Shown here: one piece after another, positions 47,221 through 60,505 of the stretch | Layout: every line of letters begins with the position of its first letter | Position numbering within the stretch: position 1 is the first letter of the stretch | Origin: Tragulus kanchil | Lineage: Eukaryota > Chordata > Mammalia > Artiodactyla > Tragulidae | Length of the DNA: 64,000 bases | NCBI GenBank assembly: GCA_022376925.1 | Contig: JAIOJX010000026.1 | Span: forward strand, 253,019,330-253,083,329 | Reading direction: 5' to 3' | The notes under the pieces: generated by a model | What the model saw: the letters and a program-made list of their open reading frames with translations, nothing else | Databases searched by the model: none | Told to the model about the DNA's origin: nothing | Made by a program: the position numbers and the translations under genes

Positions 47221-49372
47221 CAGGATTGGTACAAAGTTGGGGTTTTACACTGTTTACAGAGGCAATGGTTGAAGACAAGAAGGTAAGGGAATCAAAGATT
47301 GTAAGAACAGTGGAGAACGCTGGTAGACTGGATGAAACTGAGGTATCAAAGTCTTGGAAGTCTTAATGAGGTTCTTAGGCAGATGTAAGGGGAGCAAGCG
47401 AGTGACCAAGCTGAAGAAGAGAAGAGAGCATTTGAGCTTTCAGAGTGGGCACAATTATCTCTGATCTCTTCAGTGACCATCCTTCAAAATTAATGGCAGA
47501 ACTGGAAAAATTGCATTTCTCAGATTCCCTTGCCAGTGGAGTTTCCATTTAGAATCTTCCTATGAGAGGCACTGTTTTGAGATCTGCAGGGAAGAAGAGG
47601 AGAAGCCCTTGCTCTCCAGCTGCAAGTACGCACAAGTGCATGAGCATCCATGGGTGGCAGACATCTGGACAGGCATGCCAGGCTTCCTCCTGAGAGCCAC
47701 CTCCTTTAGTGCTGCAGAGGGCTGAGTTCCGCAGTAGTGTTTTCTGCAATGTATGCATTTCTCTGTTTCTTGAATTCCAATAGTGGCTTCTCTGATCTTT
47801 GCTCTGACCTTTTCCCTGAACCTTCTAGAGGCTGAGGAATTTTCTTTTTGTATTAAGTCCCCTTTAGCTTGATGTATTTAGAGAGTTTTTTTGTTTGTTT
47901 TCCTGACACATATACCCCCAATTCTATATTTAAGCTAGATTACAAGATTTTCCACCAACATATTAGTATTAGTCAGGATCATCGTGTCTGTCAGGAGTCA
48001 TAATTGCATGCAAGATAAAGAAAATATAGCCAATTTTAAAAGAAAAGAATTGTACTGAGTGAATTCAGAGAGTGTATGGTATTGCTGGCAGGTCTGGAGA
48101 ACCAGACTCTGAAAATGAACCTAGCCAGTGGATGGAAAGCCATAGAGAAAATCACGTCACAGCCAGTGCAGTGCTTGCCACTGCTACAGCCAGGGGCGGG
48201 CATGCCCCTGGACACCTTCCCAGCTGCAAGTGTCTGCTTCCCACCCTGAACTCCTACAGCAATTGATGAATCTAACCCCCACGCCTCTCTGTCCTAGCAG
48301 GATTGGTACAAAGTTGGGGTTTTACACTGTTTACAGAGGCAATGGTTGAAGACAAGAAGGTAAGGGAATCAAAGATTGTAAGAACAGTGGAGAACGCTGG
48401 TAGACTGGATGAAACTGAGGTATCAAAGTCTTGGAAGTCTTAATGAGGTTCTTAGGCAGATGTAAGGGGAGCAAGCGAGTGACCAAGCTGAAGAAGAGAA
48501 GAGAGCATTTGAGCTTTCAGAGTGGGCACAATTATCTCTGATCTCTTCAGTGACCATCCTTCAAAATTAATGGCAGAACTGGAAAAATTGCATTTCTCAG
48601 ATTCCCTTGCCAGTGGAGTTTCCATTTAGAATCTTCCTATGAGAGGCACTGTTTTGAGATCTGCAGGGAAGAAGAGGAGAAGCCCTTGCTCTCCAGCTGC
48701 AAGTACGCACAAGTGCATGAGCATCCATGGGTGGCAGACATCTGGACAGGCATGCCAGGCTTCCTCCTGAGAGCCACCTCCTTTAGTGCTGCAGAGGGCT
48801 GAGTTCCGCAGTAGTGTTTTCTGCAATGTATGCATTTCTCTGTTTCTTGAATTCCAATAGTGGCTTCTCTGATCTTTGCTCTGACCTTTTCCCTGAACCT
48901 TCTAGAGGCTGAGGAATTTTCTTTTTGTATTAAGTCCCCTTTAGCTTGATGTATTTAGAGAGTTTTTTTGTTTGTTTTCCTGACACATATACCCCCAATT
49001 CTATATTTAAGCTAGATTACAAGATTTTCCACCAACATATTAGTATTAGTCAGGATCATCGTGTCTGTCAGGAGTCATAATTGCATGCAAGATAAAGAAA
49101 ATATAGCCAATTTTAAAAGAAAAGAATTGTACTGAGTGAATTCAGAGAGTGTATGGTATTGCTGGCAGGTCTGGAGAACCAGACTCTGAAAATGAACCTA
49201 GCCAGTGGATGGAAAGCCATAGAGAAAATCACGTCACAGCCAGTGCAGTGCTTGCCACTGCTACAGCCAGGGGCGGGCATGCCCCTGGACACCTTCCCAG
49301 CTGCAAGTGTCTGCTTCCCACCCTGAACTCCTACAGCAATTGATGAATCTAACCCACGCCTCTCTGTCCTAG
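47221..49372 (+). repeat. Direct duplication 14 (offset 1077 bp), perfectly abutting
   Basis: Copy 1 is 47221-48297 and copy 2 is 48298-49372, with no filler. The difference I see is in a C run near the end (AACCCCCACG against AACCCACG). Confidence 0.97.
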
Positions 49373-49621
49373 ACTTAGAGGTGGCTGTGCAATTCAGGAT
49401 CTGACCTTTCAACTTTTAGAGTGATAGCTCTGCCTCATAGTTCAGCAGAGCCTCAGACGAGAGATTCAAATGCTGGGAAACCCCACAACTGGTGCCTATC
49501 TACACTAGCATCTGATTTGTGGGTGTGGTGCTTTTGTTTATACCTTTTATTTTCTCTGGCAAGCCCTCCAGCTGCTCATCACCCCCTCTATGTGTACTTA
49601 TCCTTTACAATCCAGCTGCCT

Positions 49622-49677
49622 CCTGGACACCTTCCCAGCTGCAAGTGTCTGCTTCCCACCCTGAACTCCTACAGCAA
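49622..49677 (+). repeat. 56-bp third copy of a duplication 14 segment
   Basis: CCTGGACACCTTCCCAGCTG through CTCCTACAGCAA occurs exactly at 48207-48262, 49284-49339 and here. Sequences on both sides differ. Confidence 0.95.
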
Positions 49678-49850
49678 CTTGTATCCTGTTCGATCTTATT
49701 ATATTCTAACCTATTTGTATCGATATTTTCAGTTAAAAATGGTATAGTATATTTAAGGTTGAATGAACATGAGAAACTAGACTATCACTGAAGTCATGAC
49801 TTGCTTTACCAAAATTTGTAACCCCCTCATCCTTCCCAGAAAAGTACGTG

Positions 49851-51970
49851 CTTATGATAGACATGTCAGAATTATTAGTTACACTGAGTTAAAGGAACCA
49901 TACCAAGATTTGCTTGTCCCCATTTCCTTTCTCTCTTCCAGCCACCTCCCTCCACCACCACTAGCTTGTATTTGATTCCACTGCCTCCTGGCCCCACATC
50001 CTCTAGGATCTTATTTCACTCCTTTGTTCTTTTGGAATTTTAGGTTACCTGCTGCAGATTCCTGTCCAGCGGCCTGCAGTAAGTTCAAATGTCCTTTGTT
50101 CTAAAATAACCATTCTCGGCTATCTTTCCACCCCAACGTTTAAAAAAACCAAGTATGTATACAGCTTCCATGTTCTCACCCGTTCACTTCTTTTTCTTAA
50201 AGTCTGTCTTGTTTCCACATCAAGGTGACTGCAGTGGGCTGATGGGGAACCGTTTGCCCACATCCTCTGGCTTCTCCGGTTGCTCGCCTCTGGTGATCAC
50301 GTGATCGCCTCTCCTCCGTGGAGAGACTGCACACCTGATTCCTCCGCTGTGTTTCCCGCCCCTACGCTCCCTTGGTCCTCCCTTCCCCAGCTCTGGCTAC
50401 CAGTCTCCGGGCACATGGTCTGCGCCCTGCCAGTCAGAGAATCCTGCTCCAGACGGTGAGAATGCTTTCTGCAGGTGGAAGTGGCACTAAGTCTGTCCGG
50501 AGCGTGCCCACCCTGCAGGCAACTCAGTCCCTTTCTCACCAAAGCGTTCTGTGGCCAGTGTGATCTTGCCTTGGCTTATAGCCACTGGTCTCACTTGATC
50601 CTTATTTTCTGGACCAGGTTTCCCCCTTCTCGCTCCCTCTTAAGCCCATATCCTATCAGTATATTCTTTTGCTTAGGTGAGCCAGAGTTGGGTTCTGTGG
50701 TTTGCTCCCAAGATTGCTGTCTAGTACAGTTTGTTTCCTTTCTCTTTCTCCCTAAATAAAGATATTTCCTCCCAGTTTTTTTCCTTGATTTTTTTTCCCC
50801 ATCATCCATAATTTTTTATTTTTTTAACATTGGCAAGTTCACCTATATCCCAGGCATGAGTTACCACCTTTATAATGATTTTCCCTCCAATCTGCTTTAC
50901 CTTCATTTTCACCTACTGAGTTAAAGGAAAAAACCTTATGATAGACATGTCAGAATTATTAGTTACACTGAGTTAAAGGAACCATACCAAGATTTGCTTG
51001 TCCCCATTTCCTTTCTCTCTTCCAGCCACCTCCCTCCACCACCACTAGCTTGTATTTGATTCCACTGCCTCCTGGCCCCACATCCTCTAGGATCTTATTT
51101 CACTCCTTTGTTCTTTTGGAATTTTAGGTTACCTGCTGCAGATTCCTGTCCAGCGGCCTGCAGTAAGTTCAAATGTCCTTTGTTCTAAAATAACCATTCT
51201 CGGCTATCTTTCCACCCCAACGTTTAAAAAAACCAAGTATGTATACAGCTTCCATGTTCTCACCCGTTCACTTCTTTTTCTTAAAGTCTGTCTTGTTTCC
51301 ACATCAAGGTGACTGCAGTGGGCTGATGGGGAACCGTTTGCCCACATCCTCTGGCTTCTCCGGTTGCTCGCCTCTGGTGATCACGTGATCGCCTCTCCTC
51401 CGTGGAGAGACTGCACACCTGATTCCTCCGCTGTGTTTCCCGCCCCTACGCTCCCTTGGTCCTCCCTTCCCCAGCTCTGGCTACCAGTCTCCGGGCACAT
51501 GGTCTGCGCCCTGCCAGTCAGAGAATCCTGCTCCAGACGGTGAGAATGCTTTCTGCAGGTGGAAGTGGCACTAAGTCTGTCCGGAGCGTGCCCACCCTGC
51601 AGGCAACTCAGTCCCTTTCTCACCAAAGCGTTCTGTGGCCAGTGTGATCTTGCCTTGGCTTATAGCCACTGGTCTCACTTGATCCTTATTTTCTGGACCA
51701 GGTTTCCCCCTTCTCGCTCCCTCTTAAGCCCATATCCTATCAGTATATTCTTTTGCTTAGGTGAGCCAGAGTTGGGTTCTGTGGTTTGCTCCCAAGATTG
51801 CTGTCTAGTACAGTTTGTTTCCTTTCTCTTTCTCCCTAAATAAAGATATTTCCTCCCAGTTTTTTTCCTTGATTTTTTTTCCCCATCATCCATAATTTTT
51901 TATTTTTTTAACATTGGCAAGTTCACCTATATCCCAGGCATGAGTTACCACCTTTATAATGATTTTTCCC
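49851..51970 (+). repeat. Direct duplication 15 (offset 1084 bp)
   Basis: Copy 1 is 49851-50885 and copy 2 is 50935-51970, with a 49-bp filler. One T-run length difference at the end of the unit. Confidence 0.97.
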
Positions 51971-53511
51971 AAACCTTTTTCCAAGTTCCACCTCTCTCCT
52001 GAACTTTAATCTCATGTTTCCATATGCACACCTATGCCCTGTCCTGATGTACCCAAATCAGTAAGACTGAAATTAAGACTCACCAATTCTTACCTTGCTA
52101 GTAAACTGACTTCTTCAAATTTATTTTCTTGCTGAACTTTGGATCTTTCTTTCTATGCCATCCCTCGTATCCACAATAGTACCAAGCTCTTTTAATTTTT
52201 TCTGGACCAGTACCAGTCAAATCCTTTCTTTCTGTTGTTACGTTGTTGTTAAATGAACAATTGTTATTTGCTTCCTATTGAGCTCTTACCTCTAGGTGTC
52301 CCTCTAAATCAGTCTGACCTGTGGTCAGATTAAATTTCCTAAAACAAAATTCTGGACACAGCGCCCTCTCTCCTACCCCTTTAAGGTACATCTTCTGTGC
52401 TCCAGTCTAAAGTGAAAACTCTAGAATCTGCCTCTCAAGCCATCCACAACTAGCATTATTTCATTCCTTTTTATGGCTGAGTACTCTGTACATAGAATTT
52501 TAAGAACATTTTATGACCCATAATTGTGTTCCATACTGTTTCACTGTCTGTCCCACTGTTTGTTTAGGGTGTTTTCTTTACATAGAGTCTCTCTGTAGCT
52601 CAACCCACGAATCAACTTAAGTGTCAAACCAAATGCCACCTCCTCCAGGAAGTCCTCCTCCCTGTCCCCTTATAAAGAGCTTCTCAACCATTAATATGCA
52701 TATAAACCACCTGGGCATCATGTTAGACTATCCGTTTTGGATCAGTAGGCCTCAGGTGAGGTCTGGGTTTCTGCGTTTCTAATAAAATGTTTGTTGATGA
52801 TGAAGGCACCTGGGCCACAAGTGAAGTAGCAAGGACCTGTAGAGACGCATGTTCTTTCATTGAACTATGGGGCAAGATAGCAGGACAGAAACTGTGTATT
52901 ATTTATTTGTACTATAATCTTCAAAATACACATTTTACCTTATCAAAGACAGGGACTGGGCTTGGGATGTTGTTATTTTGGTTGAATACGGTAACTCATT
53001 CAATTTACTTGAATTGAATATGCTCCCACATCACCTTCTTTTCTACTCCATGGATACCCTCACTTCTTAAGTTTAACTGGATTTCAAATAGGTAAATATG
53101 TGGGAAGAAGAGGGTATTCTATGTATGATCTTCTGTAGGTGAGGATGACCCGCATTTTTAAGGTAATGCCAATTTAATTATTGTGATAGTGAGGGTTCTA
53201 AAATGCAAAAAACAAAAGTTACTCTAGCTTAAGCAGAGAAGTAATTTCTGAAAGTGTACTAGGCAGCTCACAGAATTGTTGAGAGGGTCAGAGACTACAC
53301 AGTAAAAGCAATGCATAAATTATATTCAGGGACACATGGCCACACCCTTTGTGTATAGAATTGCTGATTGACAGTAGTTCTGAGCTTTGGCCACTTCAGC
53401 TGTGTGAGCTTGCTACCACTCTCACTACAGCGGATGCAGGGCCTTCTTCTTCATATTTGTATTACTTTCCAGAATGTAACAAATTTCCAGAAACTGAGTG
53501 GCTTAAAACAA
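51971..53511. other. Unclassified intergenic DNA
   Basis: No exon or RNA gene recognised. Moderate AT content with scattered short open frames. Confidence 0.5.
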
Positions 53512-53733
53512 AAGTGCACATGGTTGCTTAGTCATGTCCAACTCTTTGGCGACCTATGGACTGCAGCCCCTCCAGGTTTCTCTGCCCATGGAATTTTCCA
53601 GGCAAGGATACTGGAGTGGGTTGCCATTCCCTTCCTCAGAAGAACTTCCCACCCCAGGAATCGAACCTGTGTCTCCTGCATTTCTTGTATAGGCTGGTGG
53701 ATTCTTTACCACTGAGCTACTAGGGAAGACCCA
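53512..53733 (-). mobile_element. Bov-tA SINE
   Basis: Reverse: GTTGCTTAGTCATGTCCAAC, CAAGGATACTGGAGTGGGTT, TTTACCACTGAGCTACTAGG; carries a small insertion near the head. Confidence 0.92.
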
Positions 53734-54008
53734 GAGCAAAAATGTGTTCAGTCACAATTCTAGAGGACAGACGTCTGGAGTCAGTATCCCTGGTTGGAAA
53801 TCAAGGAAGGTGTGGGAAGGACTGTACTCTCTATGGTGGCTCTAGGGGAGAACGCATCCCCTATCCCTGCCAGCTTCTGATGGCTTCTGGCGTGACTTGG
53901 CTTGGCTGCATAACTCTAGTCTTCAAGGCCGAGATCTTCAAACCCTCTCTGCTCTGTCATCATATTTTTCTATCCCCCTTGCACGTGTCAGATCTCTCTC
54001 TGCTCTCC

Positions 54009-54245
54009 TTTTTTTTTTTTTTTTTTTGGTTAAACTTAAACATTTTATATTCTCAGTCAGGCTTTCTGCATTGCATCTTGCCATCTGAGCCTTCATTTCT
54101 ACAAGTAGATCATTTTTATATTGGAGTAAAAGTATTGATTAACAATGTTGTGATAGTTTCAGATGAACAGCAAAAGGACTCAGCCATACATACACATATA
54201 CCCACTCTCCCCCAAATCCCTTTCCCATTCAGGCTGCCACATAAC
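54009..54245 (-). mobile_element. Ruminant L1 3' fragment
   Basis: Poly(T) at left followed by TTATATTGGAGTAAAAGTAT and GTTGTGATAGTTTCAGATGA, the reverse of the ruminant L1 3' end. Confidence 0.7.
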
Positions 54246-54249
54246 CTTG

Positions 54250-54402
54250 ATCTTCCCTGATCTGGGGAGATTCCCTAGAGGAGGGCATGGCATCCCACTC
54301 CGGTATTCTTGCCTGGAGAATCCCGTGGGCAGAGAAGCCTGGTGGGCTACAGTCCAAAAGGTTGCAATGAGTCAGACATGACTGAGCAATGAACAACAAC
54401 AG
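54250..54402 (+). mobile_element. BovA SINE fragment
   Basis: Lacks the tRNA head: GGAGATTCCCTAGAGGAGGG, GGTATTCTTGCCTGGAGAAT, GAGTCAGACATGACTGAGCA. Confidence 0.9.
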
Positions 54403-55837
54403 AGGCTTCCTATTTCTGTGTTGAGAGACTTTGTTTAGGAAGGGACTGTTATGATCTGATGGACAATGATTCAGGCTCCTTTAAACATTAACTGAAAAGT
54501 TTGTGGGCAAATACTTGACTCTTTCTGACACTCCACTTCTCTTTTAAGATGAGACTAATAACCATGTCAACTTCTTACTTCTAAACATTAGTTACTTTTT
54601 CTTTTCTTAGATATGACTGGCATTTTTAGAAGAGTATATTTTAGACCTTTTTCTCTCCCTTGAGTTCTATTGTGATTCTGTGTATATTGAACATCCACAA
54701 AATGTCTGTCTCTGTATTGACCCCAACCTCCTATTTGATGTGACCTTTTATGGTCAGTGTAGGAAAGAAGAAGGAGAATTGCAGAAGTTTTGGAAGCCTC
54801 ACTCCATGAATTAATATTTCTGCTTCATCATAATGCTGGTATTTGATCAAACATAAAAAGCTTCAAGCTTTTAATGTCCTGCTGACACCAGTATCAACAA
54901 AGCATTGAAGCGGAAGCTTTCTGGCAGCTGATTAGAGGGAGACTTTATTTCACTAGCTTTAAGACTAAGTATACCTTTTAGTAGATTTTTCTCAAGGATA
55001 AGTTGCATCATGTATTATAAATCAAATTCAAGAGCTTTAATAAGGGACCCATGATAATTTGGTAATATATTATCACTGTGTTTTGGAAAGGCAATAAATG
55101 ACTGCTTTTTATAGTGTAATTTAAAGTAATAGTATGGATTAAAGTTGTGTTCAGTCATGAAAGTATAATTTAACAGTTTGGGCCTATAATAACCTTTTTT
55201 TTCCCTTGACAGTGTCCACTCATATTTTAGTCCAAGTATGGCTTATTTGGGAATGATTTACTGTACTTGCGTTTAGAGTCTAGTAGGGCTGAACATGTGT
55301 TTAATTTGAATTTTATGTTGTTGTCTTGGAAAAGCTTCATACAAAAATGAAATTGAAAGCTGGATGATCAGGACTGCTAAAGTGTGAGCTATTCTGATAT
55401 CAAAAGCATGACCCAAAGTTTGCCAGATTGCTGTACTGGTGGGAGCCCTCCAGAAAATGGGGGACTCATGATAAGTGGAACTGAAGAGAGTTTAATGAGG
55501 GAACCATTTATAAAGTGTGTGAAGGTACCAGGCAAAGGGCAGTAAAACACCCAGGAAATCCATGCCTTTGGAACCTTCACCAGCCCAGGCCTGAAGAGAT
55601 GAGTGTTTTTGTTGCTCCTGAATCTGTAAAAGGCAGTAGTTGTGGAAGAGGATACAGGTGCAGTGGCCACAGTGAAGGAATGTGGTCACTCTGTTCAGTT
55701 GCACTTAGGGCAGGGTTTCAGAAGGTTAAAATCCCCAACTTTTTTCCACACCTTTGAAATCTCCTTGTAGAGTCTCCTGGTAAATGAAACCAACCAAAGC
55801 AGGTGGACAGGGAAACTCAAAGGATACCATCTAAGGC
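54403..55837. other. Unclassified intergenic DNA
   Basis: AT-rich with no recognised gene. The short plus frame at 55515-55757 overlaps minus frames and shows no family signature. Confidence 0.5.
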
Positions 55838-57885
55838 ATAGAGCAATGCAAAGAATGAACAATGCAAAGAAATAGAAACAATAGAATGGGAAAGTAAAAA
55901 GGTCTCTTTAAGAAAATTGGAGATACCAAGGGAAAGATGGGCACAATAAAGGACAGAAACTTTAGATCTAACAGAAGCAGAAGACAGTAAGAAGAGGTAG
56001 CAAGAATACACACAAGAACTATACAAATAAAAATCTTAATGACCCAGATAACCACAATGGTGTGATCATTCACCTAGAGCCACACATCCTGGAGTGTGAA
56101 GTCAAGTGAGGCTTAGGAAGCATAACTATGAACAAAGCTAGTGGAGGTGATGGAATTCCACCTGAGCTATTTCAAATCCTAAAAGATGATGCTGTTAAGA
56201 TGCTACACTCAATATGCCAGCAAATTTGGAAAACTTATCAGTGACCACAGGACTGGAAAAGGTCAGTTTTTAGTCCAGTACCAAAAAAGGGCAATGCCAA
56301 AGAATGTTCAAACTATCGCATCATTGTACTCATTTCACATGCTAGTAAGGTCATGCTCAAAATCCTCCAAGCTAGGTTTCAACAGTATGTGAACTGAGAA
56401 TGCCCAGATGTACAAGCTGGACTTAGAAAAGGCAAAGGAACCAGGGATCAAATTGCTGGCATCTATTGGATCATAGAAAAAGCAAGAGAATTCTGGAAAA
56501 CCGTATGCTTAATTGACTACGCTAAAGCCTTTGACTGTGTGGATAAAAAGAAACTGTGGAAAATTGTTAAACAGATGAGAATACCTGACCACCTTACCTG
56601 TCTCCTATGAAACCTGTATGCAAGACAAGGAGCAACAGTTAGAACTGGACATGGAATAATGACTGGTTCAAAATTGAGAGAGGAGAACATCAAGGCTGTA
56701 TATTGTCAACCTGCTTGTCTAACTTATATGTTGAGTACATCATGCAAAATGCCATTCTGGATGAAGTACAAGCTGGGATCAAGATTGCTGGTATAGGGCT
56801 TCCCTGGTGGTCCAGTGGGTAAGGACACCGCCTTGCAGTGCAAGGGGTGCTGGTTCAATCCCTGGCCTGGGAGGATCCCACATGCTGTGGAGTGGCTGGA
56901 CCGATGTGTCCAATGACTGAGCCGGAGCTCTGGAGCACATGTGCCCAGAGCTGGTGCTCTGTGACAACAGAGGCCACCGCGATGGGAGGCCCACATGGGC
57001 AAAAGAACAAAGATGGATGAAAATAGAGAAATGAAAGACCAATAGAAGTGGCCCACCCACCCCCTCCCCGCAAAAAAAAAGATTGCTGGGAGAAATATCA
57101 GTAACCTCAGATATGCAGGTTGTACACTGTATGGCAGAAAGTGAAGAGGAACTAAAGAGCCTCTTGATGAAGGTGAAAGAGGAGACTGAAAAAGTTGGCT
57201 TAAAACTCAACATTCAAAAAACGAAGATCATGGCATCTGGTCCCATCACTTCATGGCAAATAGATCGGCAAACAATGAAAACAGTGACAGACTTTATTTT
57301 TGAGGGCTCCAGTATCACTGTTGATGGTGACTACAGCCATGAAAACAAAACACACTTGCTCCTTGGAAGAAAAGCTGTGACAAACCTAGACAGAATATTG
57401 AAAGGGAGAGACATCACTTTGCCAACAGAGGTCTGTATAGGCAAAGCTATGGTTTTTCCAGTAGTCTTGTATGGATGTGAGAGTTGGACCATGAAGATAG
57501 CTGAATGCTGAAGCATTTGATGCCTTCAAACTGCGGTGTTGGAGAAGACCCTTGAGAGTCCATTGGACTGCAACATCAAACCAGTCAATCCTAAAGGAGA
57601 TCAACCCTGAATGTTCATTGAAGGACTGACGCTGAAGCTGCAATACTTCAGCCACCTGATGTGAAGAGCCGACTCATTCGAAAAGACCCTGATGCTGGGA
57701 AAGATTGAGAGCAAGAGGAAATGGGGGAGACAGATGAGGTGGTTGGAAGGCATCACCAAGTCAGTGGACATGAGTTTGAGCAAGCTAGTGATGGGGAAGA
57801 TGGCAAAGGACAGGGAAGCCTAGCTGCTGCAGTCCATGGGGTCACAAAGAGTCAGACACGACTTAGCGACTGAACAACAACTTGC
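55838..57885 (+). mobile_element. BovB (RTE) LINE, 5'-truncated and inactive, with nested SINE
   Basis: About 1.77 kb of BovB sequence on the plus strand, from the connector region (AATGCAAAGAAATAGA) through the reverse transcriptase to the 3' end (CACAAAGAGTCAGACACGAC). BovB encodes an endonuclease/reverse transcriptase that copies its own RNA at a nicked target; here only the RT part remains. The frame is broken by stops (for example after TATGTGAAC near 56391 and in CTCCTATGAAACC near 56602). The position of the catalytic YADD motif, near 57112, now reads across a deletion, so the active site is lost. The longest remaining frame, 57083-57511, encodes the C-terminal RT part (SEEELKSLLMKVKEE, LNIQKTKIMASG). 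A CHR SINE splits the element at 56792. Confidence 0.95.
56796..57079 (+). mobile_element. CHR-type SINE nested in BovB
   Basis: GGGCTTCCCTGGTGGTCCAG head, GCTGGACCGATGTGTCCAAT middle, ATAGAGAAATGAAAGACCAA extension and a short poly(A). Target-site duplication AGATTGCTGG at 56782-56791 and 57080-57089; BovB resumes directly after it. Confidence 0.95.
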
Positions 57886-59263
57886 AATTATAGATTATTT
57901 TCTAAAGCAAAAGATAAGCAATTTGGCCTTTCTGCTTAATATCTCTTTTCTTTCTAAACTTTCCTTGGAAAGTCTGAGTTGAGATACCAACTCCAGGGAG
58001 TTTCTACTGAGTGCCAGTGTCACCAGGCTCTCTGATCCTTCCCTGTTGCCAGGAGGCACTGCTTCAATCAGATGGGCAATGAGCAGAGAGACTGGTACTC
58101 TAGGTGTCATGGGGAGTGAAATGGGAGTAAAATGACTTTGTGTCCAACCAGAGAAACCCTTACTTGAAGACTGCAAGTGCTAATGGCTGGGGTAAACACA
58201 CATCTGTTCAGGGATGCTCAGTCTTGAATATATTTCTCAGTCTCCACAGAATACTATCTTTAATCAGAAATGCCAAAGCTTTTGGTGTTGCATGAGGGAA
58301 CAACTCTGTTAAGTCCCCACTCCTCCCTAATCTTGGTGAGTTCTCCCCGATTCTGCCTTCGGTTCTGAGTCTTCCCCTCTAACCTATCTTTTGCTCCTGC
58401 AAAACTCTACTGTTTGAGAAGATGAAGAGCAAAATTTAAATATCCTTCTAGGGACATGACCTCATAAATTGGGATTGAAGAAGCTCTAGTTAATTAATAA
58501 ACTACTGAATGGAAATTTTAAAAAGTCATAGTTTCAGGGTTGGGGGAAAGGCAGGAAAGTAAGAAAATGGTCCTTTCATAATTTGCCATATTAACTTCAA
58601 AATATTTGAAAAATACCCAAGACAGTGTACTATGCTTGAATTTAATGTAAATGAAAGACTTAGGAAAAATGAGAAACAGAACAGGGCATTTTATATTAGT
58701 TTAAAAACTCAATTTCCATTATTAAATACAAGCGCAAGGAAAAAAATAGAAAAGGGCATAAATCAGGATGTCTTTTTTTTTTTTTTGCAATAAAATGGTA
58801 TTGCTACTCATAATTACAAGAAAAGGTTGACAGTATTTTAAATGAGTTAACTTTGGCCCATCATGCTCACTTCATAGTGTGAAGAAAACAGCACTTGAAT
58901 GATTTTTTCCCTTAATTTGTTCTAAATTACAGCAAAGTGCTCTGCAAGAAGCAAGTGCTTGTGTTAATTAACTCTGAGCAAAGAAGGTCACTGGTATACA
59001 TAGTACTCATTTTGTGGCTTTAGTTATAGATTTTCTTCTGCAATTAGAATTCTTCATTAGGCATTCGTTATAAATGCATACAGATTTTCACTTTTTTATC
59101 TAGCATTTCAGATATAGGCACATTTTTTTTTCTAAAAAAATTTTAAAATGCAGCAATACTAATGAAATTGACTTAAAAAGTAAAACACATGGTTCAACAT
59201 ATTTATAAGTATACCTGAAATATTGACCTTTTATGTATGCCTGAATACTATAGCTGAATTTTT
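57886..59263. other. Unclassified intergenic DNA
   Basis: AT-rich with a T run near 58772-58786 and no recognised exon. Confidence 0.5.
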
Positions 59264-59437
59264 AAAGCAGGAGACCTGGGTTCAACCCCTGGGTCGAGAA
59301 GATCTCCTGGAGAAGGGAATGGTAACCCGCTATAGTATTGTTGCATGGAGAATTCCATGGATAGAGGAGCCTGGTGGTGTGCAGTCCATGGAGTCACAAG
59401 AATTGGACACGGCTGAGCAACTAACACACACACACTA
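59264..59437 (+). mobile_element. Bov-tA SINE, 5'-truncated
   Basis: Begins in the box-B region (GGAGACCTGGGTTCAACCCC) and ends with CTGAGCAACTAACACACACA. Confidence 0.92.
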
Positions 59438-60287
59438 TTGTAATTCAAATTTTACAACTTAAGAGTGAATATATCTGAGTTTTCAGTCTTTTTCTATTGA
59501 ATTGTAAACACTGGAGATAAAATTAAGTGCTGTAAATTTCTGTAAATAATCCAAGATACCAACAGTTTCATTAAGCTTTAAAGACCCATGAACAGCTAAG
59601 TCAATGCTTCTAAAATAGATATAACTTTTAAATGTTTACTTCTAATATTCATTTATAAAAACTTTTATTTTTTCCAGTACAATCATTATTTTTATGCCTA
59701 AGAATTAAAGAGCTATAGTATGTATTAATTGTGTAGCTCATATAGCACATGATATAATATAGATTTTTAAACTGAAGTTGTTTGTGAAAGTAAATATTAA
59801 TGCCATGGTGTGACCAGCAGTGCAGATTTACCCACCCTTCCCATTCCACCCCAGTAATAACTAGGAATAACTATAAACAAGTTGGCTTGAAATGGATTTA
59901 GTCCTTGTATACAGATAATAATGTGTGCCATGCTTGTGACTGTCTTTTTTCCTGAGGATTCTAAAGTTAAGTATGTGTAAATTAGGTACATCTTTTCTTC
60001 ATTAGTGGTCTAAAGCTTTCTTTCTAACTCAAAAGATATCAAAGAAATCTTTTTTTATTTAAGACTTCCTACTATTTAACAGGCTTTACTCTTTCTTTTA
60101 AGCTTCTTTCTCTACCTGACAGAATTCATCAGTACCCTTTTTTTCTGAATCTTTTCATTCTGTTAATATTTGTTTCACATTATATTACACTTATTTACAT
60201 ATTCCTCTTCCCCTGAGACCTCATGAGCAGAGATGGGATTTTATTCATATGACCATTCCCAGAGCCTAGAACCCTCTCTGGGGCACA
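59438..60287. other. Unclassified intergenic DNA
   Basis: AT-rich with no recognised gene or repeat family. Confidence 0.5.
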
Positions 60288-60505
60288 GTTGTTGTTCAGT
60301 CCCTAAGTTGTGTCTGATTCTTGCAGCTGCATGGACTACAGCACCCCAGGCTTCCCTGTCCTTTACTGTCTCCCAGAGTTTGGTCTGACTCATGTTCATT
60401 GAGTCAGAGATGCTGCCTAATCATTTCATCCTCTGCCACCCCCTTTTCTTCTTGCTCTCAGTATTTTCCAGCACCAGGGTCTTTTCCAGTGAGTTGGCTC
60501 TTCAC
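60288..60505 (-). mobile_element. BovB 3' fragment
   Basis: Reverse BovB: GTTGTTGTTCAGTCCCTAAG, CCAGGCTTCCCTGTCCTTTA, CTCATGTTCATTGAGTCAGA; diverged. Confidence 0.88.

Noticed and set aside
57083..57511. 142-codon frame as a host gene
   Set aside because: It is the C-terminal part of BovB reverse transcriptase, with its catalytic motif lost and the element split by a SINE.
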